Shown: one piece after another, positions 1 through 6,019 of the stretch
Layout of the letters: every line of letters begins with the position of its first letter
How positions within the stretch are numbered: the stretch's first letter is position 1
Assembly (NCBI GenBank): GCA_003694905.1
Contig: RFJM01000054.1
Coordinates: forward strand, 1 to 6,471
DNA: 6,471 nt
Reading direction: 5' to 3'
Origin: Caldilineae bacterium
GTDB lineage: Bacteria; Chloroflexota; Anaerolineae; J102
Made by a program: the position numbers and the translations under genes
The notes under the pieces: generated by a model
What the model was told of the DNA's origin: nothing
Seen by the model: only the letters and a program-made list of their open reading frames with translations
Database searches by the model: none

Positions 1-239
1 GAACTGAGCTGGCTCTTAGCGTGGGGCACAGTGGAAGTCGGCTGGACAGGCCGGTTGTAGAGCCATGGTGGTCGTGCCGTTCACAACAGCTATGCGGCCA
101 ATTCGGCTGTCTGAGAAACCGAAGCCCCAGATTGTGGTCCTGTCGGCCGATGGAACTACCGGCCACCGCCCGACGTCTGGAAACATGCCGGCCGGCGAAC
201 TGCCCGGCGCAACTACCCCAAACAAGGACAAACCCAAAC
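1..239. other. Leader/intergenic region without a supportable gene
   Basis: No convincing gene is visible here. Reading frames run through it on both strands, including an in-frame upstream extension of the lipoprotein gene from a GTG at 21, but the extension would bury a textbook lipoprotein signal peptide more than 70 residues inside the protein, so it is taken as non-coding. I could not find a -35/-10 pair good enough to call a promoter, although the promoter of the lipoprotein gene should lie here or left of the window. A 10-bp GC palindrome occupies 187-196, of unknown meaning. Confidence 0.6.
224..228 (+). promoter_or_regulatory. Ribosome binding site of the META lipoprotein gene
   Basis: AAGGA lies 11 nt before the ATG at 240. 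The spacing is a little long, but it is the only purine-rich Shine-Dalgarno-like stretch in the A/C-rich leader, and it supports the start that gives a proper lipoprotein signal peptide. Confidence 0.55.
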
Positions 240-1085
240 ATGAATCACTTTCCCAAACATCTTCTTGCTCTGACCATGCTGCTGCTCGGCCTCACCCTGG
301 CGGCGTGCAGCACCACTGCCATCGTTCCCGCCCTTCCCGAGAACACCCCGACACCCCATGAAACCATGGCCTCCCCGGAAGGTACAGCCTGGAGCCTGCA
401 AAAGTACCGAAATGCCGACGGCGAGTTGGTCCCGCCGCTTGCCGGGACCGAGATCACGCTCGACTTGCAGCAGGATCGCCTGGGCGGGAGTGCCGGCTGC
501 AACGATTATTTCGCCTCTTATCAACCTGCGGGCGAACGTCTCGGGATGGGGCCCGTGGCCAGCACCCGCAAGATGTGTCTGCAGCCGCAAGGGATCATGG
601 ACCAGGAAGGCGCCTATCTCAAAGCCCTCGGGCTGGCAGCCTCATATCGTCTTACGGGCGACAGCCTGATCCTGCTCGATGAAGGGGACCGGGTTGTGGC
701 CACCTTTGTCCCGGTCTCGAAGATAACGCCCCAAAGTGCCCTCCCCCTGAACACCACCTGGCAATGGCAAGAGTTGCACGAATCCGAGCCGGCCTCCGTT
801 TCCGTACCCCGTGATCCCGAGAAGTACACCCTCACCTTTCTCGAGGATGGTAGCGTGAGCATCCAGGCCGACTGCAACCGGGCACAGGCCACCTACAGTC
901 TGGAAGGCAACAATCTTGTCCTGCTGCCGGGCCCGGCCACCCTCGCCTTCTGCGGTGAAGATTCGCTCGATACGCTATTCCTCCAGATGCTGGGCAAGGT
1001 GGTCGCCTACAGTATTGAAGACGGCCGGCTGGTCCTCCATCTCGCCGACAATGGTGGCAGGATGGTCTTCGCTGCGCAGGACTGA
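240..1085 (+). CDS. Lipoprotein with two tandem META (HslJ-like) domains
   Basis: This 281-residue protein is a predicted membrane-anchored lipoprotein. Residues 1-23 form a type II signal peptide: a short start with Lys6, a Leu-rich core, and the lipobox LAAC with Cys23 as the lipidated residue. A short Pro/Thr-rich linker follows. Residues about 48-158 and 170-280 are two related units, each opening with a 'T-W' strand (TAWSL, TTWQW) and carrying a Cys-Asn turn (GCN at 86-88, DCN at 211-213) and a second Cys (KMC at 113, AFC at 238). This is the pattern of META domains, known from HslJ of Escherichia coli (heat-inducible, linked to novobiocin resistance) and from many secreted or lipid-anchored proteins. 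The biochemical function of the domain is not established, so none is assigned. ATG 240 is chosen over the in-frame ATG 276 because it keeps the positively charged N-region. The gene is convergent with the minus-strand operon and not part of it. Confidence 0.88.
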   Translation: MNHFPKHLLALTMLLLGLTLAACSTTAIVPALPENTPTPHETMASPEGTAWSLQKYRNADGELVPPLAGTEITLDLQQDRLGGSAGCNDYFASYQPAGERLGMGPVASTRKMCLQPQGIMDQEGAYLKALGLAASYRLTGDSLILLDEGDRVVATFVPVSKITPQSALPLNTTWQWQELHESEPASVSVPRDPEKYTLTFLEDGSVSIQADCNRAQATYSLEGNNLVLLPGPATLAFCGEDSLDTLFLQMLGKVVAYSIEDGRLVLHLADNGGRMVFAAQD

Positions 1086-1147
1086 ACGCTTTGTCTCCAT
1101 GCCGGTGCCGGCCTCGTCATCACAGCGAAGACGGGGCAGCTTCGATA

Positions 1148-1185
1148 CAGACAGGCTCTGCTGTTCGTGTGGCGGAGCCTGTCTG
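1148..1185. terminator. Strong hairpin between convergent genes, possible bidirectional terminator
   Basis: The 11-nt arms CAGACAGGCTC (1148-1158) and GAGCCTGTCTG (1175-1185) are perfectly complementary. The stem continues inward for five more pairs including G-T wobbles (1159-1163 with 1170-1174), leaving a 6-nt loop at 1164-1169. Outside the stem, ATA (1145-1147) can pair with TAT (1188-1190) across a two-base bulge. The element sits in the 140-nt gap between converging genes, 62 nt after the lipoprotein stop, where a shared terminator is expected. Neither strand has a clear T-run after the stem, so intrinsic termination is not proven; it could instead be a transcript-stabilising hairpin or one copy of a dispersed palindromic repeat. 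Confidence 0.6.
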
Positions 1186-1206
1186 CGTATTGGGAGAGAG
1201 CTGGCG

Positions 1207-1225
1207 AGCAGGTATGGGTCCTGCT
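1207..1225 (-). terminator. Small hairpin directly after the membrane-protein stop codon
   Basis: AGCAGG (1207-1212) and CCTGCT (1220-1225) form a 6-bp stem with a 7-nt loop, starting on the base after the minus-strand TGA (1228-1226). The sequence that follows on the minus strand is C/T-rich but not a true T-run. It may act together with the larger hairpin at 1148-1185 to end operon transcripts; taken alone it is weak. Confidence 0.3.
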
Positions 1226-2587
1226 TCAGCGCAGGCGGCCCATCAACTCAAACTCCGCGTGATGGATGGCCGACAGCCGGCCGATGCGCCTGCTGATGTT
1301 CACCCGTTTCACCCGGCCTCTGACCTCCAATTTCTCCGTACTCAGGTAGATCTCCTGCTCCGGTTGCAGCGGCAGGAAGTGTGCATTCTCGGTGGCCGAT
1401 AGTTGCGCGCGCTGCTGTTCGTCGTGGTAGACATCGGGTGGCACCAGGATTAGCGTTTCTGTATGGATATCGCTCTTGTCGAAGAGCCACACTTCGAGCG
1501 CGATAACCTGGTTTTTATCATCCGGTGCCACTTCGCTTACGCCGATACCGAATTCGCCCAGGTAGGTATCCCTCTCCTCGATGGGGTAAACTCTGTCGTA
1601 GAGGGGGTCACCGTCGAAGACAAAGATATGTGGTTCGCCGAGGCCAACCTGAGCGGTGCCTTCGAGAGGTGTCACGAGGGGGCGGGCGGGGCGTGTCAAG
1701 GAGTCCAGCAATTCATCTGTGGGAGATGACGGGGGCGTGAGGACCTCTTCGCCCTCCAGTTGCTCTTCCCAGGTGCGCCCTTCTTCGGCGGCTTCCTCCT
1801 CCAGTTCGGACCAGGGCTCTTCTTCCTCTTCCAGTATGGTCACCGGTGCCACCTCCTCTTCCTCTAGCTCCCACGGTAATGGTGTCTCGGCCTCCTCTTC
1901 CTCCGCCGAGGAGGGCCCTTCCGTTTCTCTCTCCGGGGCGAGCACCTCTTCTGCCTCCTCGGTTGGCAGTAACGACTCTTCCAAATCCGCGTCTGTCTCC
2001 ACCTGGTCTCCCGGAGCGAATACGGCAGGGCCACGCCTGCGTGTGGGTATCAGGGGCACATTGAAGTAGCGGAAAGCCAGCAAGACAACGGTGAGGAGCA
2101 GGAGTCCCAGGACCAGCAAGCCGGCTACAGGCAGCGTTTGGGTAGAGAGCAGGGGACGACGGGGCGGAACGGCCGTTTCGGCCCCGGCCAGGGTACCGGT
2201 TTCTGTCAGGCGCAGGTCTACGGCCAGAGTTCGCAATCTCTGCGCGGCCGTGGGGTCTGTGGCCTGCAATGCGGCGGCGCGCTGGTAGAGTAAGGGGCCC
2301 AGCTCTTCCTGTTGCCAGAATCGAAGCCGCACCGCGGCTTGCTCCAGGTCCTGCGTCAGCGCGTAGCTCTCGGCCACCATCTGAAAGTAGTCGTCACGAG
2401 CATCGGCGCGTAGCTCGTTGGGATATACCGCCGTATACCTGACCGGAAACAGCCAGAGGCCGAACACAAAGTAGCCAATGAAGACGCCGGCAATGAAAAG
2501 AATGGCATAGCGAACATTCGCAGAGCTGAGATCCAGTCCCGGCAGCTCGAAGCGGCTTTCCTGGATGACGTTGAATTGCTCGCTCAT
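1226..2587 (-). CDS. Unrecognised two-pass membrane protein with Glu-rich linker and C-terminal soluble domain
   Basis: I do not recognise this 453-residue protein as a named family. Visible parts, in order: a 26-residue start; transmembrane segment 1 (about 27-47); a helical, Ala/Leu/Arg-rich stretch (about 50-130) whose spacing of aromatic and small residues resembles TPR-like helices; transmembrane segment 2 (about 152-172); a basic 'RRR' at 183-185; an extremely acidic linker (201-281, 35 Glu of 81 residues, only two Arg and no Lys); and a probably beta-rich soluble domain (about 315-450) ending in a basic patch (residues 423-437). The positive-inside rule suggests both ends are cytoplasmic and the helical part is outside. 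The ATG at 2587 overlaps the xerC stop as ATGA and has GGAG 7 nt upstream, so translation is probably coupled to the recombinase. Longer in-frame starts would run back through xerC and are rejected. A scaffold or envelope role is conceivable but unsupported. Confidence 0.8.
   Translation of the reverse strand: MSEQFNVIQESRFELPGLDLSSANVRYAILFIAGVFIGYFVFGLWLFPVRYTAVYPNELRADARDDYFQMVAESYALTQDLEQAAVRLRFWQQEELGPLLYQRAAALQATDPTAAQRLRTLAVDLRLTETGTLAGAETAVPPRRPLLSTQTLPVAGLLVLGLLLLTVVLLAFRYFNVPLIPTRRRGPAVFAPGDQVETDADLEESLLPTEEAEEVLAPERETEGPSSAEEEEAETPLPWELEEEEVAPVTILEEEEEPWSELEEEAAEEGRTWEEQLEGEEVLTPPSSPTDELLDSLTRPARPLVTPLEGTAQVGLGEPHIFVFDGDPLYDRVYPIEERDTYLGEFGIGVSEVAPDDKNQVIALEVWLFDKSDIHTETLILVPPDVYHDEQQRAQLSATENAHFLPLQPEQEIYLSTEKLEVRGRVKRVNISRRIGRLSAIHHAEFELMGRLR
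1745..1987 (-). repeat. Low-complexity GAG/GAA tract encoding the Glu-rich linker
   Basis: Irregular runs of GAG and GAA codons (CTC/CTT on the plus strand) encode residues 201-281 of the membrane protein. Clusters of four or five Glu alternate with short Trp/Leu/Pro-containing spacers. No fixed repeat unit is kept, so this is compositional low complexity and not a counted tandem array. Such tracts can change length by slippage, and they create a spurious Ser-rich frame on the opposite strand. Confidence 0.75.
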
Positions 2588-3525
2588 GGTTCTTCTCCGA
2601 CAGAGCATGGGGAGGAAGTCGCCAGGGGGTGGGCCTGGGTGACGACCTTGCGCAGGTGTCCCAGGTTCACTCGGGTATAAATGGTTGTGGTCTGCAAGCT
2701 TTCGTGTCCCAACAACTCCTGTACCACCCGCAGATTGGCACCACCTTCCAGCAGGTGAGTGGCGAAGGAGTGGCGCAGCATGTGGGGTGTCACGCGTTGG
2801 GGCAGACCGGCAAGCTTTTGATACTTGTCCAGAATATTGCTCACGGTCTTGGCCGAGCTGATGGGCCGGCCGCGATGATTGAGAAAAAGGGCGTCGGGCG
2901 CTCTGACAACCGACGCCGGATTTCGGGCCAGCAGCTGCGGGCGGCCCTGTTCCAGATAACGCCGGAGCGCGAAGACAGCAGGACGGCCCAGCAGCGCGAA
3001 CCGCTCTTTGCCGCCCTTCCCCCATACCTTCAGTTGCCCCGCTCTCAGGTCCACGGCCTGTACGGTCAGTGCCAGTAACTCGCCCCGGCGCAACCCTGCG
3101 CTGTAGAGCACCTCCAGTATGGCAGCATCGCGCATCCCCAACGGCCGGCTGACATCAGGGGCCCCGAGCAGGGCAAAGACCTGCTCGACGGTGAGGTAGT
3201 TGGGGAGGCGCACGGGTAGTCGGGGTGGATGAACACGGGCCGCGGGATTGCTATCCACCACGCCTTCCCTCTCGAGAAAGCGGAAGCAGGCCCGCAGCTC
3301 GTACAACCGTCGGGCGATAGAGGCCGGATGATACTCCTCGTGATGGAACCCGGCCAGCCAGGCCCGGACGTGTGCGACCCGCACATCACGCCAGTTGTCG
3401 ATCCCCTGGCTGCGGGCAAACGCAATGAAATCGCCGATCTCAGCACCGTAGTTGCGGATGGTGTAGGGCGAAGCGCCGCGCTCCAGTTCGAGGTACTGCA
3501 GGAAGCTGTCCAGGTATTGTTCCAC
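2584..3525 (-). CDS. xerC: Tyrosine recombinase, XerC/XerD family
   Basis: This 313-residue site-specific recombinase of the Xer type cuts and rejoins DNA through a Tyr-phosphate intermediate; XerC/XerD proteins resolve chromosome dimers at dif during division. The N-terminal SAM-like DNA-binding domain covers about 1-100 (FLQYLELERGAS at 8-19 is typical). The catalytic domain (about 108-295) shows the complete set: Arg146 in GLRRGEL, Lys170 in WGKGGK, His248 and Arg251 in PHMLRH, His274 in LLGHES and the nucleophile Tyr283 in TIYTR. Length is close to the roughly 300 residues usual for the family. The start is a GTG that places the first domain exactly where relatives begin, but no Shine-Dalgarno precedes it. 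The last 10-15 residues look like an extra tail; that DNA also holds the ribosome binding site of the next gene. The symbol xerC rests on position after topA; XerD or a single-Xer system cannot be excluded. Confidence 0.93.
   Translation of the reverse strand: MEQYLDSFLQYLELERGASPYTIRNYGAEIGDFIAFARSQGIDNWRDVRVAHVRAWLAGFHHEEYHPASIARRLYELRACFRFLEREGVVDSNPAARVHPPRLPVRLPNYLTVEQVFALLGAPDVSRPLGMRDAAILEVLYSAGLRRGELLALTVQAVDLRAGQLKVWGKGGKERFALLGRPAVFALRRYLEQGRPQLLARNPASVVRAPDALFLNHRGRPISSAKTVSNILDKYQKLAGLPQRVTPHMLRHSFATHLLEGGANLRVVQELLGHESLQTTTIYTRVNLGHLRKVVTQAHPLATSSPCSVGEEP
2595..2598 (-). promoter_or_regulatory. Ribosome binding site of the membrane-protein gene, inside xerC
   Basis: GGAG on the minus strand lies 7 nt before the ATG at 2587-2585 and within the last codons of xerC. 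Together with the ATGA overlap it fixes the start of the membrane protein and suggests translational coupling to the recombinase. Confidence 0.65.
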
Positions 3526-3583
3526 GGGATAGAGGGGGACGGGATGGGGGAACAGAAGGGAGAAGAAGCCGTGGAAGGGAGGA
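3526..3583 (-). promoter_or_regulatory. Polypyrimidine leader of xerC, no Shine-Dalgarno
   Basis: On the plus strand 51 of these 58 bases are purines, so the transcript just upstream of the xerC GTG is almost all C and U. No AGGAGG-like sequence is present in front of the start. Initiation may depend on ribosomal protein S1-type contacts, on coupling, or on an internal transcript start; the sequence alone does not decide. It could also act as a polypurine-polypyrimidine structural tract. Confidence 0.4.
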
Positions 3584-3610
3584 CCCGTTGCGGGAGAAGT
3601 CCAGGGTTTG

Positions 3611-3626
3611 CCGGCCGTCAGGCCGG
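3611..3626 (-). other. Perfect short hairpin across the topA stop codon
   Basis: CCGGCC and GGCCGG form a 6-bp all-GC stem with a 4-nt loop that includes two bases of the topA TGA (3620-3618). No T-run follows on the minus strand, so it is unlikely to be a full terminator; it could cause partial pausing or protect the upstream message from 3' decay between topA and xerC. Confidence 0.3.
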
Positions 3627-5990
3627 TTCGGGTTCATTATGCAGCAACTTGAGGGCATCTCGCAAGGGCATGGAGTAGCCACACTCCTTGTCGGCGCAGC
3701 GCGCCCGCTTTCCTGCTTTGGTCAGAATGCTTTTCTGGCATTGTGGACACGTCACAGCCAGGGGCTCGTTCCACGAGACGAAGTCGCACGCGGGCCAGTT
3801 CTCACAGCCGTAGAAGACGCGCCCTTTCCTGCTGCGCTTCACCAGGATACGGCCCCCGTCTTTGGGACAGGCGACCCCGGTGTCCTGGACGATCTGGCGC
3901 GTGTACTTGCACTCCGGATAGTTGGAACAGCCGATGAACTTGCCGTAGCGGCCCTGGCGAATCACCAGTTCGTGGCCACACTCGGGGCAGGGCTCGCCCA
4001 GCTTCTCGGGTTCGAGCTGCTGCCGGGTCATGTTGGAGCTGGCCTCCTGCACCGTCTGCGCGAAGGGGGCGTAGAACTCGCGCAAGACATGGATCCAGTC
4101 CGCCTCACCGTTGGCGATGCGATCCAGGTCCTCTTCCATGTGCGCAGTAAAGTTCACGTCGAAGTAGCGGTCGAAGTGCTTGACCAGCAGGTCGTTGACC
4201 ACGCGGCCCAACTCTGTCGGCAAGAGACGTTTCTCTTTGCGTTCCACATAGCCCCGTTCCTGGATGGTGGAGAGGATGGTTGCATAGGTAGAGGGTCTGC
4301 CGATGCCGTACTGTTCCAGGGCCTTGACCAGGGTTGCTTCGGAGTAGCGGGGTGGTGGTTGGGTGAAATGCTGTTCCGGGATCAACTCCAGCAGGTCCAG
4401 CAATTCACCCACGGTCAGCGGTGGGATCTGCACGTCCAGATCGTCCTCGCTACTCTCATCTTCCGAGCGCGCTTCCTCATAGACCTTGAGGAAGCCGGGA
4501 AAACGTAGGGTCGAACCGGTGGCGCGGAAAAGGTAGGGTTTGGGCCCGTCGGCAGGACCCGCCAGGACCTCGACCGTCAGTGTGTCGTAGATTGCTGCCG
4601 CCATCTGGCTGGCGACAAAGCGCATCCAGATGAGGCGATAGAGCCGGTATTGCTCGGCGCTGAGATGAGGACGGACACTTTCGGGCGTGCGGAAGACCGA
4701 GGTGGGACGGATGGCTTCATGTGCCTCTTGGGCGGCACGGGTGCGGGTGCGGTAGACCGGCGGCTTTGCGGGCATGAATTCATCACCGTAGTTGTCTGCG
4801 ATGTAGCGACGGGCCGCGGCCTGCGCCTCTTTGGAGACGTTGGTGCTGTCGGTACGCATATAGGTGATAAGGCCGGTTGAACCTTCGCTGCCGAGTTTGA
4901 CCCCTTCATACAGGGTCTGAGCCACGCGCATGGTTCGCCGTGCCGTGAAATTGAGCCGCCGCGAAGCCTCCTGTTGCATGGTGCTGGTGGTAAAGGGCGG
5001 GTAAGGCCTCCGGGTGCGCTTGCCCTTCTTGACCTTGCTTACCTCCCAGGTGGCCTGTTCGAGATCTTCCACCAGCTTTTGGGCCTCATCGCCCGTGGCT
5101 ATGGTGAAGTCTTCACCGTTGATGCGGTAGAGCCCGGCCTTGAAACTACGTCGCTCCGGCTCGCGTTTGGCCAGCAGAGCGTCGATGGACCAGTATTCTT
5201 CTGGTACGAAGGCCTCGATCTCCCGCTCCCGTTCCACGATCAGCCGCAAGGCCACCGTCTGCACACGCCCGGCCGAGAGGCCGCGGCGGACATTGCGCCA
5301 CAGCAACGGGCTGATCTGATACCCCACCAGTCGGTCAAGGATGCGCCTTGCCTGCTGCGCATTGACCAGATTCATGTCGATCTGGCGTGCTTTCTGAAAG
5401 GCCTCACTCACTGCGCTTTTGGTGATCTCGTGGAACACCACGCGGCGGGTGCGCTCGGGCTCCAGACCGGTGACTTCCTGCACGTGCCAGGCTATGGCCT
5501 CACCCTCGCGATCGGGGTCAGTAGCCAGATACACTTCCTCCGCCTGAGCCACCGCGTCCTTCAGTTCCTTCACTACCTGGCGGGTGCGTTTGTCGCGCGG
5601 GATGGTGTATTGGGGCGCAAAGTCATTCTCGACGTCAACCGACAGCCGGGACTTGTAGAGATCGCGCACGTGACCGATGGAGGCCTTGACCGTATAGCCC
5701 CGGCCCAGAAAGCGCCCCACCGTACGGGCCTTGGCAGGCGATTCTACGACAACCAGTTTGCCCTTGCGTGCTCCTTGCTTGCGGCCGTCGGTCGCGCGTT
5801 TTTTCGGGGCCGTCTTTGTGGGCTTGGGCCTTTCCAGCCCTTCATGGGCAGGCGTGGCTCCCATGCGGAAGAGGTTGGTGCCACACACCGGGCAGGTACC
5901 GCGTGTGCCGGGCGCTCCGTTGGCGGTGAACACCGGTGTGGGGTCCACCATTTCTCGTTTGGTCTTACACTTAACGCAATAAGCTTCCAT
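3618..5990 (-). CDS. topA: DNA topoisomerase I (type IA) with an N-terminal zinc-ribbon extension
   Basis: This 790-residue enzyme relaxes negatively supercoiled DNA by cutting one strand and passing the other. The Toprim domain starts at about 78: Glu83 in VVESPAKA and the acidic triad Asp158, Asp160, Glu162 in TDPDREGEA. The active-site Tyr377 lies in ITYMRTDST, with Arg379 beside it and conserved His424 in HEAIRPT. The C-terminus has three zinc-ribbon units: Cys668/671/688/694; Cys708, 729, 735 (the second Cys is Asp711); and Cys748/751/765/770. Unusual is an added N-terminal ribbon, Cys5/Cys8 with Cys33/Cys36, which resembles the small DUF5679 domain from memory, followed by a Lys/Arg/Pro-rich linker (about 53-77). 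The ATG at 5990 has AAGGA 6 nt upstream and lies 29 nt after the dprA stop. The gene is complete and probably co-transcribed with dprA. Confidence 0.97.
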   Translation of the reverse strand: MEAYCVKCKTKREMVDPTPVFTANGAPGTRGTCPVCGTNLFRMGATPAHEGLERPKPTKTAPKKRATDGRKQGARKGKLVVVESPAKARTVGRFLGRGYTVKASIGHVRDLYKSRLSVDVENDFAPQYTIPRDKRTRQVVKELKDAVAQAEEVYLATDPDREGEAIAWHVQEVTGLEPERTRRVVFHEITKSAVSEAFQKARQIDMNLVNAQQARRILDRLVGYQISPLLWRNVRRGLSAGRVQTVALRLIVEREREIEAFVPEEYWSIDALLAKREPERRSFKAGLYRINGEDFTIATGDEAQKLVEDLEQATWEVSKVKKGKRTRRPYPPFTTSTMQQEASRRLNFTARRTMRVAQTLYEGVKLGSEGSTGLITYMRTDSTNVSKEAQAAARRYIADNYGDEFMPAKPPVYRTRTRAAQEAHEAIRPTSVFRTPESVRPHLSAEQYRLYRLIWMRFVASQMAAAIYDTLTVEVLAGPADGPKPYLFRATGSTLRFPGFLKVYEEARSEDESSEDDLDVQIPPLTVGELLDLLELIPEQHFTQPPPRYSEATLVKALEQYGIGRPSTYATILSTIQERGYVERKEKRLLPTELGRVVNDLLVKHFDRYFDVNFTAHMEEDLDRIANGEADWIHVLREFYAPFAQTVQEASSNMTRQQLEPEKLGEPCPECGHELVIRQGRYGKFIGCSNYPECKYTRQIVQDTGVACPKDGGRILVKRSRKGRVFYGCENWPACDFVSWNEPLAVTCPQCQKSILTKAGKRARCADKECGYSMPLRDALKLLHNEPEPA

Positions 5991-5996
5991 GAATTG

Positions 5997-6001
5997 TCCT
6001 T
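5997..6001 (-). promoter_or_regulatory. Ribosome binding site of topA
   Basis: AAGGA on the minus strand lies 6 nt before the ATG at 5990-5988, in the 29-nt gap after dprA. It decides the start: it shows that the N-terminal zinc ribbon is really translated and that the protein does not begin near the Toprim domain. Confidence 0.8.
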
Positions 6002-6019
6002 ATGCATGAACTGTGGTGC

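Noticed and set aside
11..64. GGCTCT (11-16) and AGAGCC (59-64) as a possible structured leader or RNA
   Set aside because: Only 6 bp with a 42-nt loop and no supporting inner stem that I could trust; expected by chance at this GC content.
21..239. N-terminal extension of the lipoprotein from GTG 21
   Set aside because: It would place the signal peptide and lipobox in the middle of the protein, and the added residues show no domain.
1656..2069. Ser-rich open frame on the plus strand
   Set aside because: It is the complement of the Glu codon tract of the membrane protein; the Ser richness is produced by reading CTC/CTT runs in another frame.
2588..3025. N-terminal extension of the membrane protein upstream of the ATG at 2587
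   Set aside because: The extension would overlap most of the xerC catalytic domain in another frame; the ATG at 2587 has a ribosome binding site and sits just before a plausible membrane-protein start.
2584..3525. Phage or integron integrase, hence a mobile element or attachment site
   Set aside because: Size, motifs and the dprA-topA context fit a housekeeping Xer recombinase; no flanking direct repeats, attC-like cassettes or phage genes were seen.
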